From the NCBI GenBank assembly GCA_964538085.1, contig CAZIDF010000020.1:1-64000 (forward strand): a stretch of 64,000 nucleotides of DNA, read 5' to 3'. The position numbers and the translations under genes are program-made. The stretch is from G020348385 sp964538085. GTDB lineage: Bacteria; Acidobacteriota; Aminicenantia; Aminicenantales; Aminicenantaceae. Of this stretch, positions 15,814 to 24,682 are shown in pieces; position 1 is the first letter of the stretch; every line of letters starts with the position of its first letter. Under the pieces are notes generated by a model. It saw only the letters and a program-made list of their open reading frames with translations. It was not told the origin of the DNA and did not search any database.

Positions 15814-16383
15814 TCAATAATAAAAAGTCGCGCGACCAGCCTGAGTTTGGATATCTTTTATTCCGTAGGGCAGTTCGTACCAGTCTTCAATACTCGACGG
15901 TTCTGTGTTCTGAATCTTCGAAGCGATAAATATAACCAGGTCCAAAACCATCGGTTGAATGCGCTGATCTCCGAGGAATAAGTCCTTCAAGTTCAGTCTT
16001 ATTCCCCCATCTTGCACTTCCAGTATGCCACCAAAATAAAAGGTCATTTCCGGTTTAAGAATTTTAGGCAGTTTCTGCCCTCTCAGGTCGACCATGGCCA
16101 TGACTTCGATCCTGTTTTTGTCGAAAAGCTTGAACCGAAGTTCCTTCAACACCTCTTCATTTTCGATCACTAACCTATGAGCAATATAAGAATTGAACTC
16201 GTTTTCTGTCACAACGACAGACCGGGCAACACCCGTCCCTTCGACCGACTGTTCTCTCTGGATCTTGTCGATGATATCGAGAACTTTTTGTGCGTCTTGG
16301 ATGGAATAATCTTGCAATCCGGAACAAATTACAGTCAGGCACAGAATCACGAACACATGGTGGATCTTTATTCTACGCCTCAT
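15814..16383 (-). CDS. hypothetical secreted protein
   Basis: The 189-residue protein has a basic n-region (MRRRIK), a hydrophobic core to about residue 22 and a C-S-G-L stretch, so it is exported; a lipid attachment at that cysteine is possible but the lipobox is poor. The rest is predicted alpha/beta with no catalytic motif that I recognise. Repeated references to hydrophobic strands (IEVMAMVDLRG, MTFYFGGILEV) suggest a lipid- or membrane-associated fold. Its ATG follows the stop of the phosphatase-fusion gene directly (TAAATG), so it belongs to the polysaccharide operon's 3' end. Confidence 0.6.
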   Translation of the reverse strand: MRRRIKIHHVFVILCLTVICSGLQDYSIQDAQKVLDIIDKIQREQSVEGTGVARSVVVTENEFNSYIAHRLVIENEEVLKELRFKLFDKNRIEVMAMVDLRGQKLPKILKPEMTFYFGGILEVQDGGIRLNLKDLFLGDQRIQPMVLDLVIFIASKIQNTEPSSIEDWYELPYGIKDIQTQAGRATFYY

Positions 16384-17682
16384 TTACTTCCGTCCACGCC
16401 TGATCCTAAAGGGACCGGCCTCTCTGGGTTCATCATCGATCTCAGAAATCCCCATGACAACAGCCGCATTTCCTGCAATCACAATGGCCTGACCGATAGG
16501 ATCCGGCAAAACTGCCGGGAGAGTTCCCCTCCGCTCCGATTCAGAAACAGGAGACAAGGCCACATAAATATGCGCGATTCCATCGGGCTCCTCTCTAATT
16601 CCCAGCACTTTTTGCGCGTTGAAATTCCCTCGCAGTGTCCTCACGCCCAAAACATAAATCCCCATTTCGATGTCTTTTATCTCAAACATCCCCATCCGAT
16701 CAGAAGGGACACTCATCAACACTTCTCCGTCAGGAAGCCTCTTAGCAAACATCGTGGCCTGTTCGACAGGACTTGTCCCATCGCTTTGGAAAACAAATCC
16801 TTTAAGATCCAAACGAGGCAGAGGCGCCTGCTGCGATAAACAGGGAAAGTTCAGCAGCAGAAGCAAACATACAAAACAAAAAAAATGTTTGAAGAACTTA
16901 GGTCTCTTCAACACAAAAGACTTCTTTTTTGCTTTGGGATCGACCGGGTCAGGAACGAACGGTAATCTTTGATCGTTCAAAACGGCCTCGGGATTTTCAT
17001 GCACCAGGGCATGGGCATATTCCTCTTCGATCACCGGTCTAATAGCCCTCACAGCATCGGACAGTTTTGGCGGAATCGAACGCACACCATGGCCGTCGCT
17101 GGCAACGAAGTGAATCAACCTGTTTCGAAGAAAGGAAAAAACACACTCTTCCGCTTGTCTCCCGTATCTCCCGAGAAAACTGCCACTGTTGGATTGGACA
17201 AAAGCTCCCATCTGGACGAGTTCATACAGAAGCGCAAGATTTTGCATGAATACCGAATTCCTCTCAGGGTGGGCGATGATCGGAGTGATCCCCTCACTCA
17301 TCAAATCGAAAAAGAGGTCTTTCGCACCGAAAAAAACATGGTCCTGGGGAAATTCCACAAACATGTAAGACCCCTCGTTTATCACCAGATGTTGACGGTT
17401 TTTCCTGATCTCATCGATCAAATCATGCGAGATGTGAACTTCCGCCCCGGCCAATAATTCGACAGGAATATCGTTCTCATGAAAAGCTCTTCCGAGCTCT
17501 TCCCTTTTCTGTTGGATTGCCGTGATATCGGTCTGGCTCAGATCTTCGCGAAATAGATGTGGGGTCGCCACGATTTTTTCGATCCCGTCATCCCAGGCAA
17601 ATCTTCCCATTTCGAGGGCATGATCCATGGTTTTTGCACCATCATCCAAACCAGGAAGTATGTGACAATGTAAATCGATCAT
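16384..17682 (-). CDS. CpsB/YwqE-type tyrosine phosphatase fused to a membrane-anchored secreted domain
   Basis: Residues 1-250 form a PHP-type metal-dependent protein-tyrosine phosphatase. Motifs are IDLHCHILPGLDDG, IVATPHLF, AGAEVHIS, IIAHPERN and FVASDGHG. These enzymes dephosphorylate the BY-kinase that controls polysaccharide polymerisation, and such a kinase is in this operon. Unusually, the frame continues through a basic KRPKFFKH, a membrane segment (about 259-281) and about 150 residues resembling a carboxypeptidase-regulatory-like beta-sandwich (DLKGFVFQ, GMFEIKDIEMGIYVLGV). Normal CpsB ends near residue 255. The junction looks like a signal peptide, and a GTG preceded by AGAAG lies there, so a second internally initiated secreted product is an alternative to a true fusion. 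Confidence 0.82.
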   Translation of the reverse strand: MIDLHCHILPGLDDGAKTMDHALEMGRFAWDDGIEKIVATPHLFREDLSQTDITAIQQKREELGRAFHENDIPVELLAGAEVHISHDLIDEIRKNRQHLVINEGSYMFVEFPQDHVFFGAKDLFFDLMSEGITPIIAHPERNSVFMQNLALLYELVQMGAFVQSNSGSFLGRYGRQAEECVFSFLRNRLIHFVASDGHGVRSIPPKLSDAVRAIRPVIEEEYAHALVHENPEAVLNDQRLPFVPDPVDPKAKKKSFVLKRPKFFKHFFCFVCLLLLLNFPCLSQQAPLPRLDLKGFVFQSDGTSPVEQATMFAKRLPDGEVLMSVPSDRMGMFEIKDIEMGIYVLGVRTLRGNFNAQKVLGIREEPDGIAHIYVALSPVSESERRGTLPAVLPDPIGQAIVIAGNAAVVMGISEIDDEPREAGPFRIRRGRK

Positions 17683-17688
17683 CCGGGA

Positions 17689-18534
17689 TTAGAAGATGCC
17701 TTCCGGGACAATGATGACATCTCCTTCCAAGAGTTTGAAATCCTGACGTTTGCCCTTTTCGATGGACTTGACATTCACCTTGATGATTTCCTCTTGGCCC
17801 TCGGCATTTATCCGCAATATTTTGACAGAGCCTTTGGCTGCCCTTTCTGAAAACCCTCCCGCTTGCGCGATGGCTCTCGTGACCGTAAAATGGGGAAGCT
17901 CGGATTTTTTGACCTCCAACTTCCCTGGATTCCTCACTTGGCCTCGCACATAAATATAAACGACCCTATCGATCGGGACATTGATAACATCCCCAGGCTG
18001 CAAAGGAATATTCAAATCTGGATCTCCATCATCCAGCAGGCTATCTCTCGAGATCTTCAAGGAATCGCTGCTCCCGTTCAAACGGCGATATATGATGATT
18101 TCTTTCGCTTCCTCTCCTGTGGGCCCTCCGGCTTTGGCAATCAGATCCATCAAGGTAAGACGCCCGATAAGTTCATACTCTCCTGGATTTTTGACCGCAC
18201 CGATGATGCTGACCATATTGCTTTTGTATTCTTCTATAAAAACAGTAACCTGAGGACTATGCAAAATTCCGTTATCCGACAGAAGTCCGACAAGTTTTTT
18301 CTCCAAATCCGCCTTGGTCAATCCGGTTGCAGGGACTTCCCCTAGATACGGCATGGTGATCTTTCCATCTTCGGTAACACGCACAGTCGCACTGGCATCC
18401 TCGTGGCCGATCACCCTTATCACGAGCAGGTCCTTGGGGCCGATTTTATAGTCCATTGAAGCTTCCTGCACAAACACACTTTGTACGGCAAAAAGCAGGC
18501 AGATAGTTCCCATTATCATCGATTTGCGTTTCAA
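17689..18534 (-). CDS. Wza-like polysaccharide export protein (SLBB)
   Basis: This outer-membrane/periplasmic exporter carries polysaccharide through the envelope. After a signal peptide the N-terminal Poly_export signature is DYKIGPKDLLVIRV. Two SLBB-type modules follow (VSIIGAVKNPGEYEL and YIYVRGQVRNPGKLEV), ending EGDVIIVPEG. I chose a TTG start six bases after AGGAG, giving a KRKS basic n-region and 281 residues; the longer frame would add codons upstream of the ribosome site. It is adjacent to the phosphatase and the sugar transferase in the export operon. Confidence 0.9.
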   Translation of the reverse strand: MKRKSMIMGTICLLFAVQSVFVQEASMDYKIGPKDLLVIRVIGHEDASATVRVTEDGKITMPYLGEVPATGLTKADLEKKLVGLLSDNGILHSPQVTVFIEEYKSNMVSIIGAVKNPGEYELIGRLTLMDLIAKAGGPTGEEAKEIIIYRRLNGSSDSLKISRDSLLDDGDPDLNIPLQPGDVINVPIDRVVYIYVRGQVRNPGKLEVKKSELPHFTVTRAIAQAGGFSERAAKGSVKILRINAEGQEEIIKVNVKSIEKGKRQDFKLLEGDVIIVPEGIF

Positions 18535-18633
18535 TTTCGTCTCCTGTAAATCATGCGCTCTTCCCTCATTTTTGCATCTAATATCATTATAAACATTGGA
18601 TGAAAGGATAGTCAAACGTTAACCATTGGAAAC

Positions 18634-19260
18634 TTACAATTTTTTGTTTCGTACTTCCCACTTTGCCCTGAATGTAATCCAAAAAGAAAGAAATATAAGC
18701 CTTAAATCCATCCAGAATGTCTGGTTTTTGATGTAAAGCAAATCATACCGAAATTTCTTTTTGATCGGAAAATCCTTCGGGAGGTAAACTTGTGTCAATC
18801 CTGTCAATCCTGGTCTTATGGAATGCCTTTTTGAAAATTCGGGAAAGTCTTGCAACGACGTTCTGTTGCTGGTTCCATGGTTCTCGATCTCGGATGGCCT
18901 CAATGCCCTGGGTCCCACAAAACTCATGTCTCCCCTGAAAATGTTCGTAAGCTGGGGAAGCTCATCCATGGCCGTGGCTCGTAAAAACTTCCCGATCTTT
19001 GTGACTCTCGTATCGTGTTCCTTTGCCTGGACCGGGCCATGCTCCTTTTCTGCATCCTTGATCATCGACCGGAACTTGAGCGCGTTGAAAACTTTTCCAT
19101 CTTTTCCGATTCTCTCTTGTTTGTAAAAAACAGGCCCTCTGTCCTCTAACCAGATTAACAATGAAAACAAAATCCAGAGTGGAGAAGACAAAACCATTCC
19201 CACAAAAGACAGAAAAATGTCGAACGGTCTTTTCAGAAAAAGGGCTTTCATGTTATTCAC
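18634..19260 (-). CDS. initiating sugar-phosphate transferase (monotopic PGT)
   Basis: This enzyme transfers a sugar-1-phosphate to undecaprenyl phosphate, the first step of polysaccharide repeat assembly. The 208-residue short form has a single N-terminal membrane segment (about 13-36). The catalytic region includes PVFYKQERIGKDGKVFNALK, TAMDELPQ with the Asp-Glu pair, and MSFVGPRAL. It is like PglC/EpsE and lacks the extra domains of WbaP/WcaJ. The start is GTG (ORF-defined) or the in-frame ATG three codons on; no ribosome site is clear. The upstream 113-bp gap contains operator site 2. Confidence 0.92.
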   Translation of the reverse strand: MNNMKALFLKRPFDIFLSFVGMVLSSPLWILFSLLIWLEDRGPVFYKQERIGKDGKVFNALKFRSMIKDAEKEHGPVQAKEHDTRVTKIGKFLRATAMDELPQLTNIFRGDMSFVGPRALRPSEIENHGTSNRTSLQDFPEFSKRHSIRPGLTGLTQVYLPKDFPIKKKFRYDLLYIKNQTFWMDLRLIFLSFWITFRAKWEVRNKKL

Positions 19261-19343
19261 TCACGTTCTAATTATGCCAAAACTGTTTCTTTTGAAAATC
19301 GCCTATTTAGGGGATTTAAGGGGTGATTTTAGTGCACCCAATA

Positions 19344-19359
19344 TCATCCCAAGGGGTGA
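19344..19359. promoter_or_regulatory. 16-bp inverted repeat TCATC-N6-GGTGA (candidate operator, site 2)
   Basis: TCATC-CCAAGG-GGTGA sits in the 113-bp gap between the TPR gene and the sugar-transferase gene. With one mismatch it forms a 7+7 palindrome around AA (TCATCCC/GGGGTGA). A second half-site GGGGTGAT is at 19320-19327. It matches the sites at 9181, 32044 and 34824 in spacing and ends. Confidence 0.5.
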
Positions 19360-19373
19360 GAAAAAGAGTCCTT

Positions 19374-20999
19374 TCAACGGCTTCTGTATGCCATTTTCTC
19401 TAAAACGACAGGGTAATCGACTGCCGAAATACGCAGAATATTTTTCCCTGTAACGGCATTCACAGAAACGGATAAACTTTTTCCTTCCAAAAAATCGTCC
19501 CAGACTACCTCCTGATTGAATTCCACTGTGATCAACGGGGCCCGATCCCCGAACTTCCGCTGGAAATAAAGATCGACTTCGATCTCACCCCCCGCTAAAG
19601 GAAGCTGCCACGAATAGTGTTTGTGTTTATCGATGACCAAATCAGATAAATTTTTCTCCTTGGAAACCACGGCAGCCTCTATAATACCATCGATTTTAAA
19701 CACTTCACCACGATTATTCATATTTCTGTAAAATTCTCGTATCGGCAAAAGAGTTTTCAAGTTCGTTGCATCTGTTTCCAGCGATCGATCAAAATAAAAG
19801 GCGGCGTCTCGAGGATTCCCAATTTTATAATGAGCAGATCCGATCAGATAAAGCGTCTTTGCTGAAAGGTCTAAACTCTGCACTTTTCCTGCGGCATCCA
19901 CGATATCCTGGTAACGTCCCAGTTTGTGATACAGGAAAAACAGGATATCGGGATCTGACAACCTGTATCTCGTCAAATCGGTTTCAAACTTCTTTAATGA
20001 ATTCCCATCGTTTTCGTTTTCCAAATATTCCAGCAGGTTTTCACGGACATCCTCGATCCTGCCGCCCGACTCTAAAATGCTCCGTGCCAAACCTAGATTC
20101 GCATAAGCATAAACGTGCTGGAATCCGGAATCCGAGAGCGGGTAATAGCCGGATATTTTGTGAAAAAAGCGGATTTTCGGGAGATTACCCAAGCACCAGC
20201 CAAAAAACTTACCCGCTTCGCTCCAGTTCGAACGAACCGATTCCCTTTGTGCCGCGTCCAAAAGGTTTTTCTGTATTTCGAATTCCAAATAGTCCGCCTT
20301 GGATAAAATCCTGTGCCTGTTTCCCAAATCCACAGATTTTTCCCCGAGATAATTCCCGAACATCCGATAAATGCGCGGGTCCTCCGGCAAGATGCTCTCC
20401 ATGACGCTCACATCCCCGACATTCAAATGCCAGAGATTCAGCAGGGCGGGAAACTTATCCAGCGGTTTCCATTGCAAAGCTGTCCTCAGTGTCTCCCCGA
20501 CAAAATCCCTCTCTTCTTTTTCCAAATACTTCCAGCGGGCCAGGAGTTTTTTGCCCACATCGAACAATAGCTCTCGATCCTCTCCCGCGAGTTTTCCTGC
20601 GATCTGATATTCCGCATAAATTCGATCGCTCGATGATCCTGTCAATAGGCTTTCGTACTGGAGCGACTGCGCATATGCGAAATGGCTAAACGGAGAGGCT
20701 GGATTCATCTTGACGGCGCGTTCCAGGTTCTTGACTGACTGCTTCACATGGGAAACGGCATCCAAACCCTCGTTCAAACCCTGCATTCCCAGTTCAAAGT
20801 GAGCCTTTCCCAGTTCATAACAGATTTGGTCACTCCAAGGAAATATCCCCTTGGCTTTCTGGAGCATCTGGATTTGGATCCCTAAATCCCCAGTATCCCG
20901 TGCCTTCCCGCATAAATCGCTGCTGCGGTACACGAGGAAATCGACAACGCCCACGGCCACCAGCGCCAAGATCAACAACAGTCTTTTTATATTATTCAT
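19374..20999 (-). CDS. TPR-repeat inner-membrane protein
   Basis: The 541-residue protein has an N-terminal membrane anchor (about residues 6-24). TPR-like helical pairs follow, for example LGKAHFELGMQGLNEG, SHFAYAQSLQYE and YLIGSAHYKIGNPRDAAFYFDRSL. The C-terminal 80 residues switch to beta-rich sequence (GEIEVDLYFQRKFGDRAP). Anchored TPR proteins beside O-antigen ligase genes are frequent in export loci, probably as assembly adaptors. It is separated by 6 bp from the ligase gene upstream, so it is in the same operon. The substrate or partner is unknown. Confidence 0.78.
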   Translation of the reverse strand: MNNIKRLLLILALVAVGVVDFLVYRSSDLCGKARDTGDLGIQIQMLQKAKGIFPWSDQICYELGKAHFELGMQGLNEGLDAVSHVKQSVKNLERAVKMNPASPFSHFAYAQSLQYESLLTGSSSDRIYAEYQIAGKLAGEDRELLFDVGKKLLARWKYLEKEERDFVGETLRTALQWKPLDKFPALLNLWHLNVGDVSVMESILPEDPRIYRMFGNYLGEKSVDLGNRHRILSKADYLEFEIQKNLLDAAQRESVRSNWSEAGKFFGWCLGNLPKIRFFHKISGYYPLSDSGFQHVYAYANLGLARSILESGGRIEDVRENLLEYLENENDGNSLKKFETDLTRYRLSDPDILFFLYHKLGRYQDIVDAAGKVQSLDLSAKTLYLIGSAHYKIGNPRDAAFYFDRSLETDATNLKTLLPIREFYRNMNNRGEVFKIDGIIEAAVVSKEKNLSDLVIDKHKHYSWQLPLAGGEIEVDLYFQRKFGDRAPLITVEFNQEVVWDDFLEGKSLSVSVNAVTGKNILRISAVDYPVVLEKMAYRSR

Positions 21000-21005
21000 G
21001 AGTCT

Positions 21006-22331
21006 TTATTCTTGTGATGGCCAATGTCTCACGGTTGCACAGGCAAGCGAGAGAACGACAGAGAACAAGAGGATGTTCGATGGAATCTGAAGATTAAAAT
21101 CCGTGAACCCATGGAGCGACAATGCCAGGACCGAAACGATACCTCCAAAACCCAATCCCCTCCGCAGCGGATTTTCTTCTTTTCTCCACTGGGAAAGGCA
21201 AAACACGAACATAAAAGCGATCGCCCCCACCAGCAGACTCATGCCGATTATACCCAGCTCCGATAAAAACTCCAGATAATCGTTATGAGCATGGGAGGTT
21301 TTTATCAGCTCCCCGTCGGCTTCTGTCAAGGGGTAAAGTGTCGCAAATGTTCCCAATCCCGAACCAAACAACGGAAAATCCGTGAACACTTCCCATGTCT
21401 CGCCCCATATGTCGATCCGGCTCTCCTTAAGTAGATAATCCCAAGAAAATCTTTTCAAGGTCGAATCCACTCCAATATAAAGAGAAAGGATAATGATGAT
21501 GACAAAAACGGAAACCAATAATACTTTGATACCCCGCCCCTGTTTATCCCGTTTTTTATGGAAAAATACAAAAAAAACCGCAAAAACGAAAACCAGGATA
21601 AAAACACCAGAACGAGAACGGGAAAAAAGGAGAGCCAGAGACATCACAATGACCCCCGCAGAAAGTCCGAGAGTGCTGGCAATCGATTTTTTCACCAGTT
21701 CCTCCCGCGAAAGTATCAAACCAAGGCCTATGGGGATCATCATTTCCAAGTATCCGGCAAAATGATTACGGTTGACAAACGTTCCGGATACAAAATTCAA
21801 ATCGCCGAAAAGACCGGACAAACCGTAAACAGCTTCAAAAACTCCCATGAGGAATAGGACAAAAAACAAACGGACAATTTGAGATCGTCTTTTTATGGTT
21901 TTGACGATCAGAAATCCGATCAAAAAATATGGCAAAAGCGCCAGGGCGGATTTAAAGCTGACAGAGGGGGCCAACGAAAAACTGATGAATTTCGTCGAGG
22001 AAAAATCTGGTGTGCACTGCTTTAAAAATTCATGGGTGCCGGGAGATAATAATTTTACCAGCGACTTCGGGAGGGGGAGACATTGGAACAGGACATAACC
22101 CCAGAATCCGATAAATAAATATTTGCCCCTCCCCCATGCGTTTTTCTTCTGAATCGATGGATGGCCCGTTTCCGAAAACAAAAAGTAAACCATCACCAGT
22201 ACGAGAACGGTCAGCTGAATCACAAAAACTGCCCAGTTATGTACCGATGCAGAGGGTAAAGGGGAAAAAACGATAAGGCCGATTAAGCCGAACTCGACAA
22301 TCTTTTGATCTAGCTCACCACGATTCAACAC
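21006..22331 (-). CDS. O-antigen ligase / polymerase family protein (Wzy_C)
   Basis: The 441-residue protein has about eleven hydrophobic segments across its length and the large periplasmic loop of the family. The characteristic HNDYLEFLSELGIIG motif with catalytic-region histidine lies near residues 343-357, and SGTFVNRNHFAGYLEM is the second conserved stretch. These proteins join or polymerise lipid-linked glycans on the periplasmic face. The start is GTG about ten bases after AAGGGGAG. In this locus it could be the Wzy polymerase paired with the Wzx flippase at 42.7 kb; ligase and polymerase cannot be told apart by sequence alone. Confidence 0.87.
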   Translation of the reverse strand: MLNRGELDQKIVEFGLIGLIVFSPLPSASVHNWAVFVIQLTVLVLVMVYFLFSETGHPSIQKKNAWGRGKYLFIGFWGYVLFQCLPLPKSLVKLLSPGTHEFLKQCTPDFSSTKFISFSLAPSVSFKSALALLPYFLIGFLIVKTIKRRSQIVRLFFVLFLMGVFEAVYGLSGLFGDLNFVSGTFVNRNHFAGYLEMMIPIGLGLILSREELVKKSIASTLGLSAGVIVMSLALLFSRSRSGVFILVFVFAVFFVFFHKKRDKQGRGIKVLLVSVFVIIIILSLYIGVDSTLKRFSWDYLLKESRIDIWGETWEVFTDFPLFGSGLGTFATLYPLTEADGELIKTSHAHNDYLEFLSELGIIGMSLLVGAIAFMFVFCLSQWRKEENPLRRGLGFGGIVSVLALSLHGFTDFNLQIPSNILLFSVVLSLACATVRHWPSQE

Positions 22332-22366
22332 CTCGTCAACTCCCCTTTGATCAAATCGATCTATCT

Positions 22367-24643
22367 TTACACTCTATTCGAGCTATCTTCCCCATCGCCA
22401 TAATACTCATAACGATAGTATTGGTAATAATCCATAAAACTCAAGTCTCCGAGTTTCACTTTCAATCCGTTGAACAAGACACCCATAATATTCGCTTTTG
22501 CCTTTCTCAATTCCCCGATAGCATTCAGAAAAGGTTTACGTGCTGTGCTTCCTGCTTTGATGACGAACATCGTCGCATCGGTCAGCGCCGCAACGATCAA
22601 TGGATCGATTACAGCCAGTACCGGAGGAGTGTCGAAAAAGATGTAATCGAATCCTTCTTTGCTCTCAGTCATCAACTGCTTCATCTTTTTAGAATTCAAC
22701 AGCTCCGAGGGGTTGGGAGGGATCGGTCCGCTGGGGATCAGAAAAATATTCTCGACATTGGTTTTTTGAATGGCATCCCTCATGGCGATGCTTCCAGTCA
22801 GAAAGTTGCTCAATCCTTCCCGCCCTTCGATCCTGAATATCTGATGGAGCCGAGGCTTCCTTAAATCAGTGTCAACGATGAGAACCCTCTCTCCCAACTG
22901 GGAAAAAGCTGTGGCCAGATTGGCCACCGTTACGCTTTTCCCTTCCTTTGGCAAAGCGCTGGTTGTCATAATAGTCCTTGGGGGATTGTCAGCAAAGGAA
23001 AGCAAAATAGAGGTCCTGATCGACCTGTAGTCCTCAGCGATGGAGATCTTTGGATAATGAAAGTTGATCAATTCGAATTGGCCTATTTCCAGATGGGACT
23101 GATCCTGTTTTTCGCTCGAGTATTCAAGTCTAGATGCCATTTGGATCTTCTTCTTTTTCTTATTTTCGCCAATCGGAACGTGTGGGATAACTCCCATCGA
23201 AGGAAGGTTTGTCAATTTTTCCACATCTTCCGGCCCTTTAACCGAGTTATCCATGTACTCCATCACAAAACACAACCCGACTCCTCCGAGAAGGCCAAAA
23301 ACGATGGCCAGAAATAGATTCAATCCTTTTTTCGGGGAAATGGGTCTTACCGGAATTTCCCCCTGGTCGATTATGCTGATATTGCTTGTCTCCAAACCTC
23401 CCAATTTTGCCGAAACCAGGGCTGTCTGTTGTTTTTCTCTGAGTGAACTGACAAGTTTGCTGATTTGTTCCACCTCATCTCTTAGAACCCTGTACTGTAT
23501 GGCATTGGAATCTGTCCTCACCACATTTTCTTTCTGCTTTTCAAGATCAGCCAAATATCTATTCTCCCTTTGGAGGGCAGTTTTATAATCCGATTCAGCG
23601 ACATCGACAGCTTTTTCGAGATCCCCCCGGAGGCCGTCGAGCCGCGATTTAGCTTGTATGTTCCGAGGATGGCTCGGTCCGTATTCCTTCTGGACATCCT
23701 CATACTCGTTTTTGGCCCTGATGTAATCGGCTTTTTGCTGTTGGATCGCCGGATTGTCCACGAACTGAGGAATGGTGTTCGCGTCCAAATCCTGGAGTTC
23801 TTGAAACACAGTCTGTTTGGAAATCCTTTCCAGCCTGGCATTTGTGTAAGCCGTCCTCACCTGAGCCAGTTCATTGATGGCCGTGCTCTCAGTGGGATTG
23901 AGCAAAAAAATGTCTTTATCTTTGCTGTATCTCTGGAGCTCCTGGTTCTTCTCATCCAATTCCAGACTGAGCGAAGCGATCTGATCGCTCAAAAAATTCG
24001 ATGCCTGCTGGGTCGTTTGGAGCCGCATATCCACTGAAAATTTCTCGAATTCCCTGGCCACCGTGTTCACGATCTCGGCAGCCAAATAGGGAGACGAAGA
24101 AGTATAGCTCAGTTCGACCAGTTTTGTATCCCGAATCGATTTTATGTTCAGTTTTTTCTGTATGCCCAAAGCATCGTCAGAATACGGATTCGCAGCATAG
24201 GGTGAGTTTGGATCTTGCTCATTAGGACGCTTCCCAGACCTGAGCCAGCCCAGTGTAATGATGTATCCGACCGTTCCGAACAAACCCCTCTTCGTTTTAT
24301 TTGCCAGTTGAAAATCCTCTCTTGTCAGCAAATTGGCCTGCTGGACAACTCTTTCAGCGAGCGACTTACTCTTCAGAAGTTTCAGCTGAGTGTTGAAGCC
24401 TCTCAAGTCACGCGTCACAGGCGTCTGGTATCCAAACGTATCTTCGATGCTCAACATTCGGGACGTTTCTTCCTCTATCATCACGGTTGCCGTCGATCTA
24501 TACATCGGAGTCGCCAAAAACGTGAAAAGAGCCGTAAAAAAGAAAAGGGCCGCTGTAAAAATGATCACAACCCATTTTCTTTTGAGGATTATTCGCCAAG
24601 ATTCTTCTAAGTCGATTTCTGTCTTTTTGGCTACCTTGTTCAT
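22367..24643 (-). CDS. Wzz-type chain-length regulator fused to BY-kinase
   Basis: The 758-residue protein combines a Wzz/GumC-type periplasmic coiled-coil domain (about 10-440, flanked by membrane segments near 29-50 and 432-450) with a cytoplasmic bacterial tyrosine kinase. Kinase motifs are ALPKEGKSVTVANLATAF (Walker A, near residue 563), VLIVDTDLRKP (Walker A') and DYIFFDTPP (Walker B). A tyrosine-rich tail (MDYYQYYRYEYYGDG) offers autophosphorylation sites. It controls polymer length and export, and should be countered by the PHP phosphatase of the same operon. The ATG follows GGAG at seven bases. Confidence 0.95.
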   Translation of the reverse strand: MNKVAKKTEIDLEESWRIILKRKWVVIIFTAALFFFTALFTFLATPMYRSTATVMIEEETSRMLSIEDTFGYQTPVTRDLRGFNTQLKLLKSKSLAERVVQQANLLTREDFQLANKTKRGLFGTVGYIITLGWLRSGKRPNEQDPNSPYAANPYSDDALGIQKKLNIKSIRDTKLVELSYTSSSPYLAAEIVNTVAREFEKFSVDMRLQTTQQASNFLSDQIASLSLELDEKNQELQRYSKDKDIFLLNPTESTAINELAQVRTAYTNARLERISKQTVFQELQDLDANTIPQFVDNPAIQQQKADYIRAKNEYEDVQKEYGPSHPRNIQAKSRLDGLRGDLEKAVDVAESDYKTALQRENRYLADLEKQKENVVRTDSNAIQYRVLRDEVEQISKLVSSLREKQQTALVSAKLGGLETSNISIIDQGEIPVRPISPKKGLNLFLAIVFGLLGGVGLCFVMEYMDNSVKGPEDVEKLTNLPSMGVIPHVPIGENKKKKKIQMASRLEYSSEKQDQSHLEIGQFELINFHYPKISIAEDYRSIRTSILLSFADNPPRTIMTTSALPKEGKSVTVANLATAFSQLGERVLIVDTDLRKPRLHQIFRIEGREGLSNFLTGSIAMRDAIQKTNVENIFLIPSGPIPPNPSELLNSKKMKQLMTESKEGFDYIFFDTPPVLAVIDPLIVAALTDATMFVIKAGSTARKPFLNAIGELRKAKANIMGVLFNGLKVKLGDLSFMDYYQYYRYEYYGDGEDSSNRV

Positions 24644-24682
24644 TTTATATCTCCACTTCCCTTAGGCCTATCCCGCCGATCG

